Position numbers and translations under genes: made by a program. Of a DNA stretch of 64,000 nucleotides, positions 27,696-36,644 are shown in pieces. Source of the DNA: Synechococcus sp. CBW1004 (GTDB lineage Bacteria > Cyanobacteriota > Cyanobacteriia > PCC-6307 > Cyanobiaceae); contig NZ_CP060397.1 of the NCBI RefSeq assembly GCF_015840715.1, positions 496,001 through 560,000 of the forward strand, written 5' to 3'. The notes under the pieces were generated by a model. It saw only the letters and a program-made list of their open reading frames with translations. It searched no databases and was not told where the DNA came from. The first letter of the stretch is position 1. Each line of letters begins with the position of its first letter.

Positions 27696-28085
27696 TCAGC
27701 GCTCCGCCACAGAGCGCTTCAGTTCCTGGAGCCGGCACTCGAGGTCGTGCAGCATTTCGAGACCGAACATCGGCAGCTCCTGGACAGCGAACAGAAACTC
27801 CGGCCTGTCCATTTCGAGAAGTTCCGCATCGCTGATGGCCGTTGCCGTGCCGAAGCGGCGGTGCTCCGGATCGACCAGAGCTCCGACACCGAAACAACCG
27901 CCGGGGCCGACGGTTTCGCTGAGTTCACTGCCCCAGGTGAGGGCGATGGTGCCGCTGACGACGCCATAGAGAACATCACCATGATCACCTGGCTGGAAAA
28001 TGATGTCGCCCGCCTTGACATGCCGCGTCGGCCGGCTGCCTGACAGAGCAGCGATGGTGGAGAGCTCGGGAGTTGATTGGCTCAT
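27696..28085 (-). CDS. Stand-alone cyclic nucleotide-binding domain protein
   Basis: The 129-residue protein is a single CRP/cNMP-binding beta-roll: VKAGDIIFQPGDHGDVLYGVVSGTI, then GPGGCFGVGALVDPEHRRFGTATA in the place of the phosphate-binding cassette, and a C-terminal helix. It has no helix-turn-helix. The cassette keeps F-G but has ALVDPEHRR where RxA-type residues bind the cAMP phosphate, so ligand binding is uncertain. It is 105 bases upstream of xfp on the same strand, and may sense a signal for the xfp-ackA unit. Confidence 0.85.
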   Translation of the reverse strand: MSQSTPELSTIAALSGSRPTRHVKAGDIIFQPGDHGDVLYGVVSGTIALTWGSELSETVGPGGCFGVGALVDPEHRRFGTATAISDAELLEMDRPEFLFAVQELPMFGLEMLHDLECRLQELKRSVAER

Positions 28086-28402
28086 GATCAGGATGTGGAA
28101 GGCGCCTGATGGACCGGATGAATGCGCGCAGGCAGGGCGACAGGATCTGGACCTGCAGTCCTGTGCTTCACACCGCCGCCTTCACCTGCGTGAGCGTGAA
28201 GTCCCGGCCAGGCCGGGGATGCATCGGCAGTCAGGACCACGATGGAGCTCCCTGGTTAAGACGGCATCAACCCTGTTGTGCAGGCTGCAGAGACAGGTCG
28301 CATCAGGCACATGGCTCCGACGCGACGGCGGGTCGATCCACCGCCGGACGCACCGCGGGAGGCGGTTTTGCTGCCTTCTCCCGGAGGGCTGCAAGGGAGT
28401 GC
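28086..28402. other. 317-base stretch without a recognised gene
   Basis: It lies between the starts of the cNMP-binding gene (minus, ending at 28085) and the end of the 97-residue gene. It should hold the promoter of the cNMP-xfp-ackA unit. The open frames here have biased Arg/His/Pro composition. I see no RNA gene or clear repeat in it. Confidence 0.5.
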
Positions 28403-28696
28403 TCAGCCTCCGAGAGCCACCGCGCCGGTTCGGTCTTCCTGGGATGAATCCGCGGCATCGGGAGCAGGGTGAGCTCTGCGCCGGCTGACTTGCACGGCCT
28501 GTCGATAGGCCCGCCCCCGCAACCGCAGATCGAGTTCCCCGACGGTGATCTGCGTCCCCGGGCGATCGGGATCAGCCACCGGCCTGGTGAGGTGGGCAAA
28601 CACCGAACGATGCAGGAGCTGGTTCTGTCTGGCGATGTGCGCGAGACGCTCCTGCTCGCTCCGGGCATCACCGGAGCCATGCTTGCGCTTGCCCAC
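28403..28696 (-). CDS. Small basic protein of 97 residues, unknown
   Basis: The frame starts MGKRKHGSGDARSEQERLAH and contains a helical, basic central part (LLHRSVFAHLTRPVADPDRP, TVGELDLRLRGRAYRQAVQV), which looks like a folded RNA- or DNA-binding protein, and a degenerate tail. The composition is more natural than that of the competing frames on both strands. No domain is named. A longer frame (28303-28860) on the same strand in another phase looks like a shadow. Real-gene status is moderately supported. Confidence 0.6.
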   Translation of the reverse strand: MGKRKHGSGDARSEQERLAHIARQNQLLHRSVFAHLTRPVADPDRPGTQITVGELDLRLRGRAYRQAVQVSRRRAHPAPDAADSSQEDRTGAVALGG

Positions 28697-28764
28697 CTTC
28701 CATCTCCTGAGGGCGGTTGCAGGCTAGGTCGGCCGCGTCGGCCTGCCGGATCGATGACCCGGTG

Positions 28765-28780
28765 CGGCACGGTCTCGTGC
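28765..28780. repeat. Second copy of the GCACG-GTCT-CGTGC stem-loop
   Basis: Sixteen bases (cggcacggtctcgtgc) are identical to 10255-10270, including the 5-bp stem and the GTCT loop. A 16-base match in a 64-kb window can arise by chance, so the repeat is only suggestive. It lies in the low-coding region upstream of the 97-residue gene. Confidence 0.35.
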
Positions 28781-29403
28781 TGATCGCGATCGCTGCGCTC
28801 CCGTGTCCTGCCTCCCCAGTCCGGGATCCATGCGTCAGCAGGCGCTGACGGAACAGGCATGAATGCCTATGGCATCCAGCCGATGGGCGAATGCAGAGTG
28901 AAACCAATCAACGGGAGGTCCAGCGATGGAAGACACACCACCCAATCGGTCTTCAGGAGCGCACTGAAGGCAGGCCCCTGCTCCAACAGTCTGAATCCGA
29001 CATCCGGTTTTCCGGTTCATCACGAATCACCCCATGCACCGCCAATCCAGCCGCTTTCCGGTTGATCAGGTGCCCCGGGGTCATCCGAAAACCGTCCCAT
29101 GGAAACCATGGCCCCAGGTGCCTGTTTCGGGACCTCCGCCCCGCAACTTCACACACCCGAATCATCCGCTGACGACTCCTTGATGGCGCGCGAATGACGG
29201 CTCTGCCGCATCACCCATCCCCGACCCAAACAGGTCACGCGTCCGTTCAGCCCGTTCCCGTTGCGGCCAAACCGCCGCGATTCACGCCCCGTCCAGGCCA
29301 TTCCTGAGGGAATGACGTTCCGGTGCTGGGTTGCAATCAGCGATCACCCTTCACGATTCATGTCCTGCCGCGGCTGTTTTGCCGCCCAGGAGTCTTCCCC
29401 CGC

Positions 29404-29434
29404 GGCCCGGTTTCCTGACTCAGGAAGCCGGGCC
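29404..29434. other. Long 15-bp stem-loop in intergenic region
   Basis: GGCCCGG-T-TTCCTGA (29404-29418) pairs with TCAGGAA-G-CCGGGCC (29420-29434) with one G-T wobble and a single base between the arms. It is followed on the plus strand by TTCCTGTTTC and lies 63 bases before the ATG at 29497. It may end an unseen transcript, or be part of the next gene's leader. Confidence 0.6.
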
Positions 29435-29496
29435 TGTTCCTGTTTCGGGGGCTTCCCGGCAGCCCATGACCGGATGTGGCCCCGGAGCGAAGAACG

Positions 29497-29811
29497 ATGA
29501 CGCACTCGTCCGTTGCCTCACGGGTGACCCGTGCCGCCAGCCGGCCTACGATCGCTGTCCAGCTGAGGGGGAATCCGCCCCGGACTGCCATGCTCATCGG
29601 AGAGGTCTACTTGGAGGCCCTTGCCAGCGGCATCATCACCCAGGACGAGATCGACTGGCTCACCACCCATCAGGCCAGCTTCAACCGGGATGAGGAAGCC
29701 AAGGCGCTGAAGATCGGCCGCCTGCTCGACGAGGGTGCCATCCAGATCGGTTGTCGCCTTCTGGGCAAGCCCAGCACCAGTGTCAGCAACACCGGCAGCG
29801 GCGCCGGCTGA
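29497..29811 (+). CDS. Conserved hypothetical protein, 104 residues
   Basis: The core MLIGEVYLEALASGIITQDE, then IDWLTTHQASFNRDEEAKAL and RLLDEGAIQIGCRL, looks like a short helical protein that is conserved in picocyanobacteria. No domain name is known to me. The ATG at 29497 (MTHSSVASRV) gives 104 residues; MLIGEVY at 29590 may be the true start because the core begins there. A Ser/Gly-rich tail ends it. It converges with arsS, whose stop is 13 bases away. Confidence 0.75.
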   Translation: MTHSSVASRVTRAASRPTIAVQLRGNPPRTAMLIGEVYLEALASGIITQDEIDWLTTHQASFNRDEEAKALKIGRLLDEGAIQIGCRLLGKPSTSVSNTGSGAG

Positions 29812-29824
29812 GCACCGTCCTCTG

Positions 29825-30817
29825 TCAGCTGAGTGCACCACCGCAGCTCGAGCCATGACCGGCCGTGCAGCCCCAGCAATGGTCTCCGACCTGAATCGGA
29901 TCGCCCAGGGGATCCGTCTGCAGCAGATCCTCAAGTCGGGCGCGCCGCCCGCCACGGCCTGACAGAGCCTCCGGGTGGAGACTCAGATCAAGCATCTGGT
30001 TGAAATCGCAATCGTGGATCTCGCCGCGCCAGTCGACGCTGATCAGGTTGCGGCACATCACCGCATCCAGGTTGGTGCTCCGGTGGGCACCGCGCAGCAG
30101 TTCCATGTAGCGGTCATGCTCGCCGCTGGCCCGCAGGCTCGCGGCAAAACGCTGAATCGGCATGTTGGCCAGGGCGAAGAGGCGATGGAACATCACTCCG
30201 TGGCGCTCGGCCAGAACCTTCTTGTAGTCGTGTTCCAGTTGTTGCTGCTCCGGAGGCAGCTGGGGGCCCTGGGGGTTGAACACGAGATGCAGCTGCAGGG
30301 GCGAGTTCTCGTGGCCGTAGCCCAGCGCGTTCAGCCGCCGCAGGCCGGCGATGCTCCGCTCGAAGACGCCATCGCCGCGCTGGCGGTCGACGTTGTCCTC
30401 CAGGTAGCAGGGCAGCGAGGCCACCACCTGTACCCCCTCTCCCGCCAGGAACTCCGCCAGATCCTCCTGTCCCGGCTCGCTCAGGATCGTCAGGTTGCAG
30501 CGATCGATCACCTCCACCCCCTGACCGCGCACCCGGCGCACCAGGTCCCGGAACCCGGGATGCAGTTCGGGAGCACCGCCGGTGATGTCCAGGCAGCTGA
30601 GTCGGCGCGCCTCCAGCACCGCAGGGATCAGCGCCAGGGTCCCGGCGTCCATGCTTTCGCGGCGATGGGGACCGGCGCCGACGTGGCAGTGGCTGCAGCT
30701 CTGGTTGCATCGATAGCCCAGATTCACCTGCAGGGTTGTCAGCGCACCGCGGCGCAGCTTCGGGAAAGGATGAGCCCCTTCGTTCGCGGGACGTCTCTCG
30801 GAGAGGCTCTGACTCAT
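29825..30817 (-). CDS. arsS: Radical SAM protein of the ArsS type (arsenosugar synthesis)
   Basis: This 330-residue radical SAM protein has the cluster motif RCNQSCSHCHVG (Cys37, Cys41, Cys44), GGAPELHPGF, and a C-terminal DUF3641-like half with extra cysteines (VMCRNLISVDWRGEIHDCDFN, HCWGCTAGHGSSCGG), matching ArsS. ArsS is proposed to attach the adenosyl group to dimethylarsenite. No arsM is seen in this window, so the pathway link is by family only. The ATG at 30817 was chosen since the frame upstream is antisense to the next gene and looks non-coding. Confidence 0.88.
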   Translation of the reverse strand: MSQSLSERRPANEGAHPFPKLRRGALTTLQVNLGYRCNQSCSHCHVGAGPHRRESMDAGTLALIPAVLEARRLSCLDITGGAPELHPGFRDLVRRVRGQGVEVIDRCNLTILSEPGQEDLAEFLAGEGVQVVASLPCYLEDNVDRQRGDGVFERSIAGLRRLNALGYGHENSPLQLHLVFNPQGPQLPPEQQQLEHDYKKVLAERHGVMFHRLFALANMPIQRFAASLRASGEHDRYMELLRGAHRSTNLDAVMCRNLISVDWRGEIHDCDFNQMLDLSLHPEALSGRGGRRARLEDLLQTDPLGDPIQVGDHCWGCTAGHGSSCGGALS

Positions 30818-30958
30818 GGCGTCAGCGAACGGGTTCGCAGTGGTGTCACCGGCTTCGCTCACCAGGATGCCGTGCGGGATCACGACCGGTAGGCGTGGCA
30901 CGACGTCTTGCCCGTGTGGAGGCACTCTCGGTTCCGCATCAGCCTCCAGCTTGAGAGA

Positions 30959-31408
30959 ATGGCGTGGATGAGCCTCCCCACCACCAGCACGAGCCCCTCC
31001 ACCCTGAGCGCCAGCAGCCTGGATCCACCCCGGGGCTATCGCCCTCTGGCCTGGCTCGGTCTCGTCTCCAACATCCTGGTCATCCCCATGACGCTGGTGG
31101 TGATCCTGGCCGATCCCAACTGGCGCACGGCTCACATCGCGGTCGGGGCCGGCGCGCTGCTTCCCTGCGCCACCGTCGGGATCATCGCCTCGGTGGCCCT
31201 GCTGCAATGGCGTCACTGGGGGCAGGTGCTCGCGATCGTGGCTCTGTCGTTGAGCCTGGCCGTGGCCCTTCCCTACGGCATCGTGCGCCTGGTGCTCGAC
31301 CCGGCCCAGCGCCCGCTTCTGGGACTGGTCACCCCTCTGATCTGGAGCGTCAACACGGCGGCTCTGGTCTTCTGGTGCCGCCCTGCGGTGCGGCGCTACC
31401 TCCGCTGA
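30959..31408 (+). CDS. Four-helix membrane protein, unknown function
   Basis: The 149-residue protein has a Ser/Thr-rich N-terminus followed by four hydrophobic helices (WLGLVSNILVIPMTLVVIL, VGAGALLPCATVGIIASVAL, VLAIVALSLSLAVALPYG and GLVTPLIWSVNTAALVFW) and a short basic end, RPAVRRYLR. No family is recognised. ATG codons at 30959 and 30968 are both possible; the first has a GAGA-like stretch upstream. It lies between arsS (divergent) and glnN (downstream). Confidence 0.78.
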   Translation: MAWMSLPTTSTSPSTLSASSLDPPRGYRPLAWLGLVSNILVIPMTLVVILADPNWRTAHIAVGAGALLPCATVGIIASVALLQWRHWGQVLAIVALSLSLAVALPYGIVRLVLDPAQRPLLGLVTPLIWSVNTAALVFWCRPAVRRYLR

Positions 31409-31510
31409 AGGGCAGGGCCGCCGGAGCGCTTCGGTGGAGATTCTGTAGCGAGGACGTCATCGGGGGGGTCACGCTGCAGGATTGGATGCGTCTCAGACAA
31501 AAGAGACCCA

Positions 31511-33679
31511 ATGCCCAGTCCACAGCGCTTCGCCGCTCTCCAGGCCATTCAGCAGCGGCAGCCTGTCGCCACGGCCCCGGTCCAGAAACTCTCCGAGATC
31601 TGGGCCAGCGACGTGTTCAGTCTCGACAAGATGAAGGCCGCCCTTCCCAAGGAGATCTTCAAATCGGTGCAACGCACCATCCGCGAGGGCAGCAAGCTTG
31701 ATGTATCGGTGGCCAATGTGGTGGCCCAGGCGATGAAGGAGTGGGCCGTCAGTCGCGGCGCCCTGTACTACTCCCACGTTTTCTATCCCCTCACCAACTC
31801 CACCGCTGAGAAGCACGACGGCTTCATTTCACCTCAGGGTGATGGCAGTGCGATCACCGAGTTCACCGGCAAGCTGCTGGTGCAGGGTGAGCCTGATGGG
31901 TCCTCCTTCCCCAACGGCGGGATCCGCTCCACCTTTGAGGCCCGTGGCTACACGGCCTGGGACATCACCAGTCCCGCCTATCTGATGGAGACGCCGAATG
32001 GCATCACCCTCTGCATTCCCACGGTCTTCGTGTCGTGGACCGGGGAGGCGCTGGACAAGAAGACTCCCCTGCTGCGCTCCAACGCCGCCGTCGACCGCCA
32101 GGCACGCCGTCTGCTGAGTCTGCTGGGGGAGAAGGACATCGCCCCGGTGAGTTCCAGTTGTGGCGCTGAACAGGAATACTTCCTGATCGACCGTGCCTAC
32201 CTGTCGCTGCGCCCCGACCTGCTGCTGGCCGGTCGCACCCTGTTCGGACATCCTTCGGCCAAAGGGCAACAGTTCGACGACCATTATTTCGGCGCCATTC
32301 CGGAGCGCGTTCAGGTGTTCATGCAGGAGGTGGAACGCAGCCTCTATCGCCTGGGCATCCCCGCCAAGACCCGCCACAACGAGGTGGCTCCGTCGCAGTT
32401 CGAGATTGCTCCGTTCCATGAGGCGGCCAACGTGGCCACCGATCACCAGCAGCTGACGATGACGGTGCTGCGGGAGACGGCCCGCAAGCACGGCATGGTC
32501 TGCCTGTTGCATGAGAAGCCCTTCGCCGGCATCAACGGCAGCGGTAAACATGTCAACTGGTCGATCGGCAATGCCACCCAGGGCAATCTGCTGGATCCAG
32601 GCAACACCCCCCACGAGAACCTGCAGTTCCTGATCTTCTGCGGTGCTGTGATCCGTGGCGTGCATCTCTATGGGCCGCTCATGCGGGCGGCGATCGCCAC
32701 CGCCAGCAATGATCACCGCCTCGGCGCCAACGAAGCGCCACCTGCGATCATCTCGGTGTATCTCGGCAGCCAGCTCGAAGATGTCTTCCAGCAGATCCGC
32801 GGCGGCCAGCTCAGTGGCTCGGCGATCGGCGGAATGATGGATTTCGGCATCGACACCTTGCCTGAATTCCCCCGCGACGCCGGCGATCGCAACCGCACCT
32901 CCCCGTTCGCCTTCACCGGCAATCGCTTCGAATTCCGGGCCGTCGGTTCGGGACAGTCGGTGGCCGGTCCACTGGTGGTGCTGAACACGATCCTGGCCGA
33001 TTCGATCGCCTGGATCGCCGATGCGCTCGAGGCGCGCCTGAACCAGGGAGAGCCCCTGGATCAGGCCGCCCTGGCGGTGCTGCAGGTGGTGATGCAGCAG
33101 CACGGCCAGGTGGTCTTCGGCGGCAACGGCTATTCCGAGGAATGGCACCACATGGCGGTTGCGGAGCGCGGTCTGGAGAATCTGCGCACCACTGCCGACG
33201 CCCTGCCGGTGCTGGAGCGGCCCGCCATCCGCGAGCTGTTCGAGCGCACCGGCGTGCTCACGCCGGTCGAGCTGCAGAGCCGCTTCGAGGTCTACGCCGA
33301 GCAGTACATCCTGGCGATTGACGTCGAGGCCAAGCTCGCAGTCCAGATCGCCCAGACCCAGATCTACCCCGCCGCGATGCGGTACGTGGGCGATCTCTCC
33401 GCGATCCTCCAGCGTCAGAGCGCGCTGGGTGTGCCTGTATCAACCCAGCTCTGCCAACGGGTGTCGGCGCTCTGCCAGACCCTGCTCGAGTGCACGACCT
33501 CCCTCGAGGAGGCCATCGCCAGCCCGCCCCACGGAACCGAGGCCCATCTGCGCCATGCCGCTGATGTGCTGGTGCCGCGCATGAACCGCGTCCGGGAGGT
33601 GGTCGATGAGCTCGAAGGGCTGGTGGATGATGACCTCTGGCCCCTGCCCACCTACCAGGAGCTGCTGTTCGTGCGCTGA
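31511..33679 (+). CDS. glnN: Type III glutamine synthetase (GSIII)
   Basis: GSIII condenses glutamate and ammonia to glutamine with ATP. The 722-residue length and the motifs [58 protein letters not shown] and [16 protein letters not shown] are diagnostic of the GSIII/GlnN class, which is found in some cyanobacteria beside GlnA. In cyanobacteria glnN is often NtcA-controlled, but I see no clear GTA-N8-TAC site in the 102 bases upstream. A strong 12-bp hairpin follows the stop. Confidence 0.96.
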   Translation: MPSPQRFAALQAIQQRQPVATAPVQKLSEIWASDVFSLDKMKAALPKEIFKSVQRTIREGSKLDVSVANVVAQAMKEWAVSRGALYYSHVFYPLTNSTAEKHDGFISPQGDGSAITEFTGKLLVQGEPDGSSFPNGGIRSTFEARGYTAWDITSPAYLMETPNGITLCIPTVFVSWTGEALDKKTPLLRSNAAVDRQARRLLSLLGEKDIAPVSSSCGAEQEYFLIDRAYLSLRPDLLLAGRTLFGHPSAKGQQFDDHYFGAIPERVQVFMQEVERSLYRLGIPAKTRHNEVAPSQFEIAPFHEAANVATDHQQLTMTVLRETARKHGMVCLLHEKPFAGINGSGKHVNWSIGNATQGNLLDPGNTPHENLQFLIFCGAVIRGVHLYGPLMRAAIATASNDHRLGANEAPPAIISVYLGSQLEDVFQQIRGGQLSGSAIGGMMDFGIDTLPEFPRDAGDRNRTSPFAFTGNRFEFRAVGSGQSVAGPLVVLNTILADSIAWIADALEARLNQGEPLDQAALAVLQVVMQQHGQVVFGGNGYSEEWHHMAVAERGLENLRTTADALPVLERPAIRELFERTGVLTPVELQSRFEVYAEQYILAIDVEAKLAVQIAQTQIYPAAMRYVGDLSAILQRQSALGVPVSTQLCQRVSALCQTLLECTTSLEEAIASPPHGTEAHLRHAADVLVPRMNRVREVVDELEGLVDDDLWPLPTYQELLFVR

Positions 33680-33692
33680 ACAGGCTCCGGTC

Positions 33693-33722
33693 CGCGCCGC
33701 AGGGAGGAAGCCCTGCGGCGCG
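33693..33722 (+). terminator. Strong stem-loop after glnN
   Basis: A perfect 12-bp stem (33693-33704 with 33711-33722, 6-base loop AGGAAG) begins 13 bases after the glnN stop. No T-run follows, so it may act as a 3' stabilising stem or an imperfect terminator. Confidence 0.6.
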
Positions 33723-34215
33723 CCGGTGTCGCCTGTGCCGTTGCCGACACCGGCAGATGTCGCCATAGTGACAGTCACCAGCTGGCACAGCACCCAGACT
33801 TCCGGCATTCCGATCGTTCCACGACTCCGCCGACCGCTGCTGTTCAGCTGGCTTCACCCGATCGCCTGCCGATCGGCACTCCCCCAACAGTTGGGTTGTC
33901 AACGCCTGATCGGCAGTCCCCTCCATCCCGACCACCCTGCCGCCATGGAACGACAGGTTCGTCTCCCCCCGGTCGCCCCACGCCCTGCCGGCATCCGGGA
34001 CATCCACCCGCATCGCCCCCTCCGCTGAACGCGTTTCACCAACCACCGCCTCTGGGTGGATCCCGATCTGAACGCGAGCTCAACCCTTTCTGTTCCGTCC
34101 ACCCCGCCGTTCGCAGCACCCTCCGTTCCATTCCGATCTCGGCGCTTCCTGAGCCCGAGTGTTTCGCGGCTTGTTCAGAACTCTCAACCTTCATCCACCA
34201 AGCGAGGCTTCCACC
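33723..34215. other. 493-base stretch without a recognised gene
   Basis: Between the glnN hairpin and the 83-residue gene I see no coding frame that looks real. A 12-bp palindrome (TGCCGATCGGCA, 33867-33878) and a related half copy (gatcggcagtcccct near 33908) are present. It may hold the promoter of the next gene; no clear motif is seen. Confidence 0.45.
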
Positions 34216-34467
34216 ATGTCCGTGCCTTCCGCTCCACCGTCCCGCGCCGCCCAGGGCGCCGGTCAGCGTCTCTACAGGCTTGTCGATCAGTACGGTGACC
34301 CCCATCCGGTCCTGGACGACCTGTACGACTCCCTGGAGGCGGCCTGGTCGGAAGCACTCAGCTGGTGGCGCGACCATTTCGGTCCCGAGCAGTCGGCGAT
34401 CGGCATCGGCGTCGAGGTGAGCACCGCCAGCGGTGACTGGCGCACGCTGCGTCACCCGGGCGTCTGA
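34216..34467 (+). CDS. Small conserved hypothetical protein, 83 residues
   Basis: The protein has a short Ser/Pro/Ala-rich start, then LVDQYGDPHPVLDDLYDSLE and AAWSEALSWWRDHFG, with an amphipathic helical look and a beta-like end (GIGVEVSTASGDWRTL). It is soluble by appearance and probably conserved in picocyanobacteria. No domain name or function is known to me. It is monocistronic, followed by a convergent DUF2808 gene. Confidence 0.72.
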   Translation: MSVPSAPPSRAAQGAGQRLYRLVDQYGDPHPVLDDLYDSLEAAWSEALSWWRDHFGPEQSAIGIGVEVSTASGDWRTLRHPGV

Positions 34468-34593
34468 GGGGAGGCCCCTGGCACCGTCAGAATGGGCGCC
34501 GCTCCGCTGTACCGGCACGATGACCTTCTCACTGTCGGCCGTGGTCGTCTTCGCGGGCCGTTCTGCATCCCGGCTGCCGGCAGCGCGTTCTGC

Positions 34594-35178
34594 TCAGAGC
34601 GGATAGCGCTCATAGATGCGCAGGGTGGCCGTGCCCACCGGGCTGGCCACGGGGTTCACCCCAGCCGGCCACACCATCACCTGGAACAGATAGGTGTCGG
34701 CCGCCTGGGGATTGGTCCAGGGCCTCAGCACCACCGTCACGGTTTCACCGGGAGGCACCGGTTCCAGGAACGTCACGTTGATGAGTCGGGAACGACCATC
34801 GAAGCTGGCCTGCACCGGGATGGCCCTCCCCTCTCGCCGCGGCCTGCCCAGAAAGGCGCGGGTCAGCTGGGGTGAGAAGGGGAAGTTCCAGTCCGCCCCT
34901 CGTGTCTGCTGCACGCTGACGCGACCCAGGGAGGCTCCGGCCTGGGGATCGAGGCTGAGCGTCAGGTAGTACGACACCGGCGCCGAACCGGCGTTGGAGT
35001 CATAGGTGATCAGCTCCGCTTTCCAGGGGGCGCGCACGAACACCGTGCTGCCGTTGAGCTCGAGAGCCGACACCGGCAGGATCGCGGGTGAGAGCGGGCC
35101 TGCCAGGGCCATCAGCACCGCTGCTGATGGCAGCAGGCACCCCCGGGTGGCGGCGTGGAGACGGAGCAGACCTGACAT
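34594..35178 (-). CDS. DUF2808 secreted protein
   Basis: After a Sec-type signal peptide (about residues 1-38, ending near ILPVSALE) comes a beta-rich domain with the DUF2808 pattern: LITYDSNAGSAPVSYYLTLS, GRVSVQQT, LINVTFLEPVPPGETVTVVL and TYLFQVMVWPAG. These proteins are common in cyanobacteria and are thought to be exported; no function is known. The 194-residue length fits. It is preceded by the GST gene on the same strand after 182 bases. Confidence 0.88.
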   Translation of the reverse strand: MSGLLRLHAATRGCLLPSAAVLMALAGPLSPAILPVSALELNGSTVFVRAPWKAELITYDSNAGSAPVSYYLTLSLDPQAGASLGRVSVQQTRGADWNFPFSPQLTRAFLGRPRREGRAIPVQASFDGRSRLINVTFLEPVPPGETVTVVLRPWTNPQAADTYLFQVMVWPAGVNPVASPVGTATLRIYERYPL

Positions 35179-35360
35179 GACCGATGGCCGCGGAATTCGG
35201 TGGAGTCGGAGGCTCCGTGGCGCACCTTGCCAGGCCGCTCAGGCGCCGGCAACCGGACAACCGCAACGGTGGCCGACGCTCTGGGCCTGGCCCGTCGGTT
35301 CCTGAACCCGATCCGGATCGGTCGGGTGCTGGGGAGGTGGCGCTGAGGCAGATCGCACGC

Positions 35361-36644
35361 TCAGAGCACGGCGCTTCTCGACTGGGCGGCGGCCCTCAGG
35401 AACGGCGCGGGATCCTGATCGCGGCGATGCTGAAGGGGAAGCGCGGGCCCCTGCCCGGTGGGGTCGAGGGGATCGAGGGTGGCTGTCCGTTCCAGAGCCT
35501 GTCGCAGTCGGCGGGCCGCATGCAGTGGCATGTCGCGCGGCACCGAGATGCGGTCGCGCAGAGCGCGCAGGGCCGTGGCGGAGCCAGCCGGCGGCGGGAT
35601 GTCCAGGACACGGACCAGGTGGGTGAGGGCAGCGCGCAGCGCCTGATCGAACAGATCTCCGGGCAGCTTGTATCGGGATACCAGCGTGCGACGGTGTTTC
35701 AGCACCCTGGCCAGAGCCACGGCTGAGGCGTCCTCAGGTTCGTGCTGAGACGTTTCCGGATCGAGCACCAGTGTTTCTCCAATGGGCCAGGGGCCCTGAT
35801 CGATCCGAGCGGCCAGGCGCTGCTGCTCCGGCAGACCGTTGGGGAAGCAGCCCCCCATCTGTGGAGGCAGGTCATGGGCATGGGTGTGGAAATCGCTCTG
35901 GGTGCCGAGGTAGGTGGACCTCTGTTCGAGGGCAGAGAACCAGCGATGAAGGGCCGGATGCCGCTGTCGCAGGAGGTAGCCCTTGTAGTAGGCAAGCGAG
36001 GCGTTCATCCGCTCCACGTAGGGCACGAACACCAGATCCGCCGTGCTGAGTTCGGATCCCATCAGGAAAGGGCCTCCCTGGGCGAGCAGAGCCTGCTCCA
36101 TCGCCTCGGCCACGCGACAGAACTGAGCCGACGCGGCGGCACTCCGGGGGCTGTGTGGATAGCAGAGCCATTGGCACCAGGCCTGGAACAGTTGACGTTC
36201 CAGGCGCCTGAGCGGCAACACCTCAGGCTCGCGCATCCCCGGACCCAGGCAGCCGAAGGCCGCCTCAAGGCTCTCCAGGATGCGGTCGCTCTCGGTGATC
36301 AGGCGACCGTCCAGCTCAACGGCCGGCAGCATGCCGGAGGGCACCAGGCGTTGATACCAGGCCTCCTTCTCGCCGTAGCAGAACATCGTGACCTTGCGGA
36401 TCCGATGGGGAATCCGCCGTTCCTCAAGCCACAGCCAGACCTTCTGGCAGTAGGGACACCAGGCATGGTGATCGCGGAACAGGGTGACCCTCACCGCGCC
36501 CTCGGGATGATCGAACAGGCGCAGGTCGGCCTGGGGGTTGGTGGGGCCGACCGAGCGATCAGGCTCCGGAGAAGCATGCGACTCCAGTTCCGACCAGGTC
36601 AGGGGCAGGTCAGGCACGGGGGGTGGGTGCGGGTACAACCACAA
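35361..36644 (-). CDS. Glutathione S-transferase family protein with CPYC site
   Basis: The 427-residue protein has a glutaredoxin/GST thioredoxin-fold start with the redox motif CPYCQKVW (Cys63-Cys66), followed by LITESDRILESLEAAF, then an alpha-helical GST C-terminal domain (STADLVFVPYVERM) and an extra helical tail of about 170 residues. Such long GST-like proteins occur in cyanobacteria and algae. Substrate unknown. The start is not certain: the first about 45 residues are weakly conserved by look. Confidence 0.85.
   Translation of the reverse strand: MWLYPHPPPVPDLPLTWSELESHASPEPDRSVGPTNPQADLRLFDHPEGAVRVTLFRDHHAWCPYCQKVWLWLEERRIPHRIRKVTMFCYGEKEAWYQRLVPSGMLPAVELDGRLITESDRILESLEAAFGCLGPGMREPEVLPLRRLERQLFQAWCQWLCYPHSPRSAAASAQFCRVAEAMEQALLAQGGPFLMGSELSTADLVFVPYVERMNASLAYYKGYLLRQRHPALHRWFSALEQRSTYLGTQSDFHTHAHDLPPQMGGCFPNGLPEQQRLAARIDQGPWPIGETLVLDPETSQHEPEDASAVALARVLKHRRTLVSRYKLPGDLFDQALRAALTHLVRVLDIPPPAGSATALRALRDRISVPRDMPLHAARRLRQALERTATLDPLDPTGQGPALPLQHRRDQDPAPFLRAAAQSRSAVL

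Larger units (their letters stand above)
28697..29496. other. 800-base low-coding region, candidate for small RNAs
   Basis: No frame here looks like a protein. The composition is more AT-rich than the rest, with several short inverted repeats (an AGGCAT/ATGCCT repeat near 28854-28867, CATTCC/GGAATG near 29300) and a long hairpin at 29404-29434. A repeat shared with 10254-10273 is at 28765-28780. I cannot name an RNA gene; the known small RNAs of picocyanobacteria were not recognised. Confidence 0.45.

Noticed and set aside
28303..28860. 185-codon minus-strand frame
   Set aside because: It overlaps the 97-residue frame in another phase and has an Arg/Pro/Ser-rich composition; the 97-residue frame is more protein-like.
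31440..31465. Possible NtcA site before glnN (GTAGCGAGGACGTC)
   Set aside because: The second half is GTC instead of TAC (two mismatches), too weak to call.
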